Part shown: in pieces, positions 10,220 through 19,016 of the stretch | How the letters are laid out: the number at the start of each line of letters is the position of its first letter | Numbering within the stretch: position 1 is the first letter of the stretch | Assembly: GCA_015680635.1 (NCBI GenBank) | Contig: JAABOA010000167.1 | Span: forward strand, 1,357 to 20,372 | DNA length: 19,016 bases | Source of the DNA: Lunasporangiospora selenospora | Taxonomy: Eukaryota > Mortierellomycota > Mortierellomycetes > Mortierellales > Mortierellaceae | Direction of reading: 5' to 3' | The notes under the pieces: model-generated | What the model was told of the DNA's origin: nothing | The model's database searches: none | What the model saw: the letters and a program-made list of their open reading frames with translations, nothing else | Made by a program: the position numbers and the translations under genes

Positions 10220-10927
10220 AGCCCCTTTCCCGAATTTTTGCCATTGAACCCTCTTCCTCCGTCCTCTTCAGTAGAAACATCATTTGATCTAAAGGGAAAA
10301 GGACCAGTCCGAGAGAGTGGACACTTGTTGCAGCGATAATCAATAACTTCCATCGCATTCATGAATACATTCATTCTTTTACTTGACAGGTGTAGTCGTT
10401 GTTCATCAGTTCCTACAACTGCTCGGTTATGAAGTTTCTGGAGTATATTGTCTGGTTTATGCTGCTGATCGATAGGAAGTTCACCCTCTTTAGTGAATGC
10501 CTAATCATTTCAATATAGAGAAAGTTGGAACTAGCACGTTTTTTTTTCTGGAAAGATATAGAAAAGAAGCAATACATTTGTTGTTACAAGTTGCTAAACA
10601 GTAGCAAGAATACAAAGGAAAAAATAGAGGAGATATCCTGCAAATGTGTGTTACAAAGGAGAGGGGTGCATAAAAAAAGGTTACAGAGCGTGTGCAAGAT
10701 AGTCATCAATCCAAAGAAGATCATAGATTGTGATGATGGAAAGAGAGAGGGGGATCAAATTAACTACAAACATGGAAACGAATACACAAAGAAATGGGTA
10801 ACTTCAAAATAAAATGAAAGGAATGGGAACAGGAACAGGAACAGGAAAAAAATCTAGGGAGGCCTTCACTCTCCTCCCCCCTCCCCTCTCCTTCCTTCCT
10901 CCACTTGTTTGCCGAACAGTCTTTTTC

Positions 10928-13810
10928 TCAACGAATAGTCGTTAAATGGCTTTCACTGCTGTTACCATCCTGACCTTCCGTCTTGGGCTTCTTAAAGACA
11001 TTCCAGAGTCGAAGAGACTCGTCCTTGGCCCCGGCTCCCGTGACAATAGTTTGTCCATCGGGTGAGAGTGCCAGGTAGAGGACTCGGTTCTGATGACCCT
11101 TCAGCGTCTTGACCTCCTGCATCGTTGGGTACTTCCAGATGACCACCAGGTTTTGCGAGAATCCATGAGTGGAAACAATTTCGTTTGTTGTCCTGGACCA
11201 GGCGAGGTTGCATACCTGAGTAAATTTCAGAACAGAGATTACAATAAATAATATATATATATATATATATATATAAATCAAGTTAGTTGATATCCTATTA
11301 GTTTGATCCGAACACAATATCTAGGCATTCAATATTCAATTTCCAGTTACCTGTGATCCCGTATCCACAGCACCAATGGCTTGGCCAGTGTTTGTTTCCC
11401 AGAACCGAATATGCTTATCTAATGTTCCGCCTCCACTGGCAAGGATACCCTTCTGATGAGGACTCCAATCAATGGCTTTGACGGCTGCTTGATGATCATC
11501 AAATTGAAAGAGAGGCTCTGTTGAATCCTTTTCCCAAATCATCAACATGTTGTCGTTTCCACCACTAGCAAGCTGTGTCCCACTACTGTTCCATTTCAGA
11601 CCACACACCTAGACATGGAGTGGATGGTGTCCAAACAATAAAAATGACAACAGTTAAAAATACAATTTAGGCAAGGGCACAAAATCTCCAGTATGCTCAA
11701 AGCAAAATTCACTCTTTTACCTCTGCTCTATGACTCGAAAGTTCTTTTTGAAACATCTCTTCAGACCGGACATCGCGCTGGAAAATTTTTCGGTCCCGCC
11801 CTCCAGAGCTTAGAATATGGTCATTCCATGCAAGGACGCCGACTCTTTGAGTATGTCCTGTCATTGTCCTGACACGCTGACCTTTCTGCACATCCCAAAT
11901 TTGAACTTCTCCACTATCTGTTCCGATCGCCATATGGATTCCCTAGATAATAGAGAGAGAGAGAGAGAGAGAGAGAAGGAGAAAGTTAAGAGTTAGAGAA
12001 AGAAAGCGAATATTCTCAAGGTAAAATAAAACAATGCTGAACCAGAAGATTTTGTACGCCTTACTGTTGAAACCCAGTTAATCGAGGTTACTCTCTCGTT
12101 CAAGGTACAGAGCTGCGTGGGTGTACCTGTTAGAGCATCCCATAGATACACGCAGTGTCTTAGCCCTACACCCAACACATTCTGTGAAGACCAGTCGACC
12201 AAGTTCAAGTAGTAGTCGTCCTAGAAGATAAAAAATAATACCACGATCCAAACGCCATTAACCATCAAAGATCACAAATACAACATGATCAGATCACTGC
12301 GTGAAGGTCATTTTTAAAAAGTAATGACGAAATACATAACAAAAAAATACGCACCGCTAGTCCTGGAGCATCCAAAACCTTGAATGGCACCTCGCTGATT
12401 TTGCGCTGTGATTTTTTAGGACTCATCAAATAATCTCGACTCTCCTGAGAAATTGGTGTTGACGAGTACACCTGTCGCATGGGTGAATCGAACGAACGCA
12501 CATTCTGAAGCGTCACTTGTGCATAAGAAAAGAGTCGCCGTTGACTGGCTAGTGCGTTTTGACTGTTGGGGCTGTATCGATGCCCTGGAATAATTTCATT
12601 TGCAACTACAATGTCATGGGCTGAATATTGTAGAAGAGGAGCAAAAGTTAGTTTGGATACGTTACATGCCATTTGAGTAATCGAATAATAAGCTCGAGAA
12701 TCTTGCAAACAATAGCGGGGAGGAAAAAAAACCCCTACGAGTCATGGCATCTGCACCCCAAGCAGGTTGACTAGGTGTAATCGATGCGGCTCGAGCCCGT
12801 TGTCGATTGGGAGTTAGAGGTGCATCTGGGTCGGGAAGAAGCTGGAACTGCTCGGCCAAGTTTCCCTCGCGCATAGGAATGTACCTACAACAGTAGACCA
12901 TCATGAGACACTACGGTTAGGTTGTAAAAAAAAGGGATACATAGGATAGGCACTGTCTCTTTTGTTCCCTCCGACTCTGGAATGGCCGCAAATATCTTAA
13001 AGCTCCTGTTGCATACCTGTCATAAACAACTTTTTTAGTAGGTGAAGTCATCCGTGGAGGTGACCTCATGCCGGCGGACTTTAGGACGGGTGACAGGATT
13101 ACTGATGGAGGCGGGGCTTCTTGCTCCTGGTCATGGTCATGGTCCTGAAATGTTGCGATAATGGGGCCAATGTTGCGTCCCATGGTTGGTATAGGGCTGC
13201 GTATAGTTTCTTGAAGTGGAATCATTGGCCTGGTAGACTTAGTTATAGCGCCTTTGGAGGCCTTAAAAGAGGAGGAATCGCTAGAAAGGGCGCCTGGGTC
13301 TTCTTTAAGTTCCAAGGATTCCTCGTCAATAATGTCGCTAATTATTAATGGTTGGAGTGGCATAGACTCGTTTCGGGACTCTCGCCTGATTGACAGTTCA
13401 TCCTTCACTCTTGTTCCTCTTCTAATGTTCTCTGCGTTTTCTTCCGATGCTGATCTCTTTTCTGCAGTGATATCGGCGCGGGAACGTGTGTATCTCTTGG
13501 TGATCCGACCTGCGCTTCGTCCTGCTGCTCTTGGCACAGTTGGCCTGACGATTGATGTTCGGGTACTCCGCGCTGCGCTCCTTGTCGGCGAAGGGGCCTC
13601 TTTTGCTGCTGCGGCCGCGGCTCTCTCTTCTGCGACAACTCTTCTTGTTGCTGAGGCTGGTGTTAACTTCCGAGATGTACGCTGAGGCGGGATAGGTACT
13701 GGACTTGGCGGTTGATTATTGTTGGGTAATGGTGGATTCTTGGCTTCACTTCGATGAAGCTGAATCAAACGGTCCTCGAACTGATGATCCATGTCTCCTT
13801 TGGCTCGCAT
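10928..13810 (-). CDS. CDH1: Cdh1/Fizzy-related APC/C activator (WD40)
   Basis: Seven exons: 13810-13017, 12884-12739, 12620-12355, 12220-12065, 11942-11721, 11608-11351 and 11215-10928, all with GT-AG ends and consistent phase, give 709 aa. The C-box DRYIP (264-268) is split by intron 1 inside the Arg codon. '[20 protein letters not shown]' leads into seven WD40 blades (about 403-700) that include '[20 protein letters not shown]', '[20 protein letters not shown]', '[20 protein letters not shown]' and '[13 protein letters not shown]'. The protein ends in the IR tail (TTIR). This wording matches Fizzy-related/Cdh1 rather than Cdc20. The protein recruits KEN/D-box substrates to the APC/C in late mitosis and G1, in nucleus and cytoplasm. 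The N-terminal half is long (human FZR1 is about 496 aa), basic and full of S/T-P sites. An alternative start at 13792 gives '[12 protein letters not shown]', which aligns with the conserved N terminus of the family. Confidence 0.96.
11251..11275. repeat. (AT)n dinucleotide tract in Cdh1 intron 6
   Basis: About 12 AT units lie in the 135-bp intron between Cdh1 exons 6 and 7. Microsatellite; likely length-polymorphic. Confidence 0.9.
11952..11976. repeat. (AG)n dinucleotide tract in Cdh1 intron 4
   Basis: About 12.5 AG units (CT on the coding strand) lie just upstream of the exon 5 acceptor. On the coding strand this forms an extended pyrimidine tract, which probably supports 3' splice-site recognition. 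Confidence 0.9.
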
Positions 13811-14938
13811 CACAATGCGTTGAACAGTTGTAGATAGAATCGAGGTATATCCAGACTGGCGAGTCGAACGTCGTCCTATTCGCGATCAATACCCGTCAAG
13901 CTGCCGGCCTCCAGACGGGTAGTGGGTAATGCGCGACCCACCGGTTGACTTGCAGACTCAGGGACGAGGACCGGCCTCGGGTTGGTCTGGGTCTGCGCGA
14001 CGGGGGTTTCTAACTCACAGAGACGAGTCCTTTCCTCCCCGCCGCGTCTGCTGCTGCTGCTGGACCTGTAAAGGTGGATGCAGACGAGCGCGCGCGCGCG
14101 AGAAGCGCAAGGAGGCGGCCCACTCTCTTTTTTTTTTTTTTTTTTTTCCTTTTTTTGACGGCAAGCACAGCGAGATTCGCCTGGGCGGGGCTGCGGCGGG
14201 TGGATGACGAGAAAAGGACTGCTGTGGAGCAAACTGTACGTGCTTTCCTGCGGCCGGAAAACGATCACCGAATCTGCGATTGCGAGCCGTGCGGGTTTTG
14301 ATGAGACGGGTCGGGGGCGTGGCGATGCTTGATGCAAGGGATGAGCAAGGCGCGTGCAGATGGCGATGACGTTGATGCTGATGACAAGCAGGGGAGAGAA
14401 TGGGTGCGAGCAGATCCAGGGATGATGAACAGACGGGATTGGATGAGAGAGAGCGTAGTGGCAAACTTTTTTTTTTTTCTCTACTCTGGGCAAAAAGAGC
14501 CGGGTTATTATAAATTCCCTATTGGGGCTTCCTGTGTCCTGCTTGCTCCTGTGTCCTCTTCATGCGCCCTGGTTGTGCCTCGGTGCTGCCGACGACCCCG
14601 GCCGGGCACACTTGGGTCAGCCATTGTCAATGATCTTTTATCGATCATCCTGGTTGTAACCTCATTTTGTCTCGAGCTCTGCATTGACCAGCCTGACCAG
14701 TCCTTCTCTCCCTATCTAGCCCCCCTATCCCTCCCCATGATGAGCCCGGCCATATCCCAGCCCCTTGCCTATGGCTCCTTTACATGCATCGATCCACACT
14801 TACGCCAGATGACAACCAGAACCAGGTCTCTCATCTGATTCATGAACATATTGTGCATCGACAGGACCCGGACTTGACTAGAAGGTGTCGTCTTGAAAAT
14901 ATGCGAGGAAATAATGGGTTTGTTCAGCATAGTCGTTC
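13811..14938. other. Upstream region of Cdh1 without a supported gene
   Basis: About 1.1 kb between the Cdh1 start and the candidate small gene. It includes a (GC)n tract (14088-14100), a 20-T tract (14128-14147) with a further T run after it, another T run near 14467-14478, and a TATAAA at 14509-14514. Several open frames cross it (for example 13876-14493 on the minus strand), but their translations are low-complexity and have no recognisable domain. It most likely holds the Cdh1 promoter and 5' UTR. Confidence 0.6.
14128..14147. repeat. Poly(dA:dT) tract upstream of Cdh1
   Basis: Twenty consecutive T (A on the Cdh1 strand) about 320 bp upstream of the Cdh1 start, next to an alternating GC run. 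Such tracts commonly mark nucleosome-depleted fungal promoters; use here is inferred. Confidence 0.6.
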
Positions 14939-15538
14939 TTAACCTTTCAGTGTAAGAGGTTTGGATGACTGTAGAACCACCCGGCACGAAGGACATGGCG
15001 ACGCAATTACACTCGCTTGTTGGTCAATGGCATGCTGTCGAATTACTAAGAATTGCTCCACTCCATGTTTAAGGATATCAAAAATGTAAGGTCCACACTC
15101 TTCTCGCTTGACAAGAGATGGTGGGAAGGTAAAACACCATCTAGGAGAAAAGAAAAGAGGCAAAAGTAGCAAAATAAATCAGAGAATCTTCATCTACACT
15201 TTTTGCTTCTATTTTCTCGTTCCTGAGTCGTCTCTCTGTTTTCAGGAGTAAGGAGATTTCCTAAACAGCTGCCCATGGCCTTATTTCGTGGATTTACGAC
15301 TACACTGTCCACAAGACAAAGACTAGCCTTAATTCCTCATTGGTATGCTTAGGAAACTACAACTTTTCCCAATCTTCATGATTTGTATCAATTTCATAAA
15401 CGTCGCAACGTTGGTGCTTGACCCTAAAGTCCCTTTTAGTGATATGATCAGCTGACCATGGTTATTTAACAGATGGGTGGGCACCTTGGGAGGAGGTTCT
15501 AAACGTGAAACCCAGGCTTCTTTGGAAAATTGGTGCAT
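14939..15538 (-). CDS. Candidate small hypothetical protein, three exons
   Basis: I propose exons 15538-15471, 15423-15361 and 15140-14939, giving 110 aa. The donors are CT|GTTAAA and TT|GTAGTT, and the acceptors are CTTTAG and TTTCTCCTAG. Phases match at both joins without selecting for length, and the joined text looks like ordinary protein rather than low-complexity readthrough: 'SKEAWVSRLEPPPKVPTHL', 'VKHQRCDVYEIDTNHEDWEK', 'WCFTFPPSLVKREECGPY', 'IFDILKHGVEQFLVIRQHAI'. A CPSC pair lies near the C terminus. No signal peptide or membrane segment is apparent, and I recognise no family. It could be a genuine orphan gene, a fragment of a larger or decayed gene, or a coincidental join. The start lies only 195 bp from the PRMT1 start in divergent orientation. 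The 220-bp second intron also holds coding-like text, so exons may be missing or misplaced. Confidence 0.4.
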
Positions 15539-15733
15539 TGGTCTTCAGACTGTTCAGACAGCGCGCAGTGTCATTTCCCTTAATTCCTGTCAGGGTCATG
15601 GAACGGCGAACAATCCCCAAACAAATAGAAGCAGTCACGAAAAGTGCGCCCAGGCCTTGGGGGTTTTTTTCTTTTTTTTTTTTCTTCCCTTGCCTCCTCC
15701 CACCTCCACCTCCACACCTGCCAAATCACCACA

Positions 15734-17284
<1,551 letters not shown>

Positions 17285-17679
17285 TCGAGTCATGCTTGGA
17301 GAGGATCGAGAGTTCAAGGAGAAGCATTTCTTACTCTTTGCCATTGTCATCTTGGTTTAAAATTATTATTATTTCAACACACGCACACACATAACCGCCG
17401 ATCCCTATTTGCTTTGTGGAAATCCGTCCTTAAACCTCTGGGTGATAGAATAGCTGACGATACACGAAGGGATAACCCGGGAAGAGGCAGAGCATTTATT
17501 TTTTTTCTGTATTATAATGTTGCATTTGAGAATTAAATGGTTATCTCGGAGAGCACACCGCTATTTACAATAGTAATGAATGGTCTTTTTGTTGTCAACA
17601 TTGTTGTTGCTGGTTCTGGTAAAACGAGAAGCAAGAAGATGAAGGGGGAGATCCTTGCTCTATGAACCCTATTCTCAAT
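17285..17679. other. Convergent 3' region between PRMT1 and the reticulon gene
   Basis: 395 bp with no supported gene. It holds the two 3' UTRs; an AATTAAAT near 17532 and a minus-strand AATAAA at 17495-17500 are candidate poly(A) signals, so the two transcripts may overlap at their ends. Confidence 0.65.
17495..17500 (-). terminator. Putative polyadenylation signal of the reticulon gene (minus strand)
   Basis: TTTATT on the plus strand (AATAAA on the minus strand) lies 180 nt beyond the reticulon stop codon. Use is inferred from position. Confidence 0.35.
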
Positions 17680-18792
17680 TTACTCGCTCTTTTCAGTTTT
17701 CTTCAGCAAACCCTTTTCCTGCAGCATTGTCTCTGTCCTTGTGTAAACTGAATTCCACTGTGTTTCAGCCATCTTGCATCCCTTGGCTGTATGCTCGTGA
17801 ACAAGGTCACAGGTCTTGGCTACATGCGCGTCGATCACAGCTTGATTGTCCAGGTAGATGCGAGGCATGGCGAAGAATGAGACCACGACCGCAGCAAGGA
17901 GTGTTGTTGTTGAGAACCAAGTCCTTAGCGTCCAAAGACCATAAAAGATACCAATGAACTAGAATGAAAAGAGACCATTAGCGCACTGTTCTTAGGAATA
18001 ACAACTCTCTTAATACTGGAACTTCGTAATTACCTTCAAGCTCCTCTTGTTCTCCTCAATGAGGACAATCTTGGCCAGTTCTGTGAGGATAACATTAAGC
18101 CCGTCTGTAAAGTAGTCAACCTTTTGGTGAAGTGAACGTGAGTCAAGAAGGAGACTCTTGGTTGACCCAACATAGTATTTCCTACAAGAAAAAAAAGGGG
18201 GAATGTAAGAGTGGTGGTCATGGTACTAATACTGAGATAACATTGTGGCTGCATCAAACAGCTGTTCATACTCAAGAGGCCGGACGGCAGGCTTGTTGGT
18301 CGCATTGCTAACAAGGAGAGAGCCATTCACGTAGGCAAACGCAGCCGAGATCCCATAGACAAACAATGCACATGTCAAGTTCAATAGTGAATAATAACGA
18401 CAGAGCATAATAAATGTCAAAGAGCTCGTCAAGGCGACTGCAGAGTGCTTGGGATTTTCCCAGAGGACCAAGCTCCGTAACTTGGGGGCCATGTACGAAT
18501 GTGGATCTAGATTGTGAGAAAATGCAGTTTTCGAAAAGTAATAGCAATAAGGGTTAGCACAAGTAAGGGAAGGAACCATTCTGCAGAAACTTCTGTGGCC
18601 TTTTTTTTAGTCGTCACCCACACACACTGACTTGCCTTCATGGCTGGCCTTTGGAGAATCAGCACCGCTTCGCTCACGAGCAGGGGCGGTACTCTCGCCA
18701 ATATGAGTTGACTCGGTCACGAAAGGCTTTTGATCCAGCTCTTGCTGAGAATCAGCCTGAAGATGGTCGCGTGTGTCCCGGTCAGGCTCCAT
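17680..18792 (-). CDS. Reticulon-domain ER membrane protein
   Basis: Exons 18792-18618, 18506-18233, 18181-18034 and 17958-17680 give 291 aa. The N-terminal about 58 residues are hydrophilic and rich in Asp, Glu, Ser and Gln. The reticulon homology domain follows: 'LRSLVLWENPKHSAVALTSS' (the family W-x-N/D-P-x-x-S/T-A entry), a long first hydrophobic hairpin to about 122 ('FVYGISAAFAYVNGSLLV'), a hydrophilic loop of about 75 residues ('VDYFTDGLNVILTELAKIVL'), and a second hairpin (200-235, 'FIGIFYGLWTLRTWF' to 'VVVSFFAMPRIYL'). The short charged tail ends in 'KKTEKSE'. Reticulons wedge into the cytosolic leaflet and shape tubular ER. The exon 1 donor (G|GTGACG) is the least certain junction; it gives 'SVCVDPHSYMAPK' in phase. 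Other introns are small (51 and 75 bp). Confidence 0.88.
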
Positions 18793-19002
18793 GTTTGGTA
18801 AGCGAATGAAAAGAGTGTATGGGAGATACTGCTGTGTGAAAGAGGGGACAGTGGATGGTGTGAGAAAGACGTGTGGACGGGAACGGGAAACAGAAGTGCG
18901 GCCAAGAACAACGCCCGCTTTCCGTCCTATTTATGAAGGGCCTGGCGTCAAGGATGGCCACTGCAAGGGCGCCCTTGTCACTCCCTCCCCTCCCCCTTTT
19001 CT

Positions 19003-19016
19003 CCCCCCCCCCCCCC
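19003..19016. repeat. Poly-C run at the window end
   Basis: The last 14 bases are all C, following a C/T-rich stretch upstream of the reticulon gene. It may mark a contig end caused by a homopolymer; that is inference. Confidence 0.75.

Larger units (their letters stand above)
10098..10927. other. Convergent 3' intergenic region without a supported gene
   Basis: These 830 bp separate the stop of the zinc-finger gene from the stop of the Cdh1 gene on the other strand. They hold 3' UTRs, an AATAAA, a 15-C homopolymer, and AT- and A-rich sequence. The one moderate open frame (10525-10812 +) lacks an ATG start and any recognisable domain. Confidence 0.7.

Noticed and set aside
10525-10812. 95-codon plus-strand open frame in the 3' intergenic region
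   Set aside because: Begins with TTG, composition driven by A-rich DNA, no conserved pattern.
11952-11976. Tandem repeat as a CRISPR-like or structural array
   Set aside because: Perfect dinucleotide microsatellite within a eukaryotic intron; no spacers.
13876-14493. 205-codon minus-strand open frame upstream of Cdh1
   Set aside because: Translation is Pro/Ser/Arg/Lys-rich, runs through the poly-T and GC repeats, has overlapping open frames on both strands, and shows no domain. Likely chance in GC-rich sequence.
14329-14838. 169-codon plus-strand open frame with a TATAAA at 14509
   Set aside because: No recognisable domain, T-tract and low-complexity stretches, and the TATA-like motif lies inside the frame. 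No support for a gene.
14769-14996. 75-codon minus-strand frame as a further exon of the small gene
   Set aside because: It can be joined only with a weaker GTAATT donor inside exon 3 and loses the downstream coding-like text. Left out of the model, though the 3' end of that gene remains uncertain.

Overview
This is a eukaryotic nuclear segment, most likely from an early-diverging fungus and probably Mortierellomycota or a related Mucoromycota lineage. That assignment is inference. The evidence is short GT-AG introns (about 50-220 bp) with GTAAGN-type donors and CTAAC-like branch points, compact intergenic spaces, and proteins that look both fungal and animal-like. PRMT1, for example, has the fungal 'VDMSNI' SAM-binding strand, while Cdh1 and the severin-type gelsolin closely resemble metazoan and amoebal proteins. 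I read splice junctions by eye from phase-consistent joins. No transcript evidence was available.

Layout. (1) 33-1722 (+) three-domain severin/gelsolin-like actin-binding protein, six exons. (2) 1919-2463 (+) small CoA-binding Rossmann protein, two exons. (3) 4842-2620 (-) fungal proline iminopeptidase-like alpha/beta hydrolase, seven exons, with an optional mitochondrial presequence and a 21-nt microexon. (4) 7126-5118 (-) SET-domain protein with an unrecognised N-terminal module. (5) 7424-10097 (+) large disordered C2H2 zinc-finger protein, divergent from (4) across 297 bp. (6) 13810-10928 (-) Cdh1/Fizzy-related activator of the APC/C, seven exons. (7) 15538-14939 (-) a possible small three-exon gene of unknown function. 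(8) 15734-17284 (+) PRMT1-type arginine methyltransferase, five exons including an 11-nt microexon. (9) 18792-17680 (-) reticulon-domain ER membrane protein, four exons.

The genes do not form an obvious pathway. They are ordinary nuclear housekeeping genes: cytoskeleton (severin), ER shaping (reticulon), cell-cycle proteolysis (Cdh1), protein or histone methylation (PRMT1, SET protein), a probable nuclear zinc-finger protein, and peptide turnover. The most notable points are gene-structure oddities (microexons, alternative starts), the divergent SET/zinc-finger pair with an ACGCGT element in its shared promoter, a zinc finger apparently split by a 45-residue insertion, and the unrecognised small gene next to PRMT1. 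Simple repeats (AC, AG, AT, CT) sit in several introns. The window ends in a run of C, which may be a contig edge. I found no CRISPR array, tRNA, rRNA or recognisable transposon.
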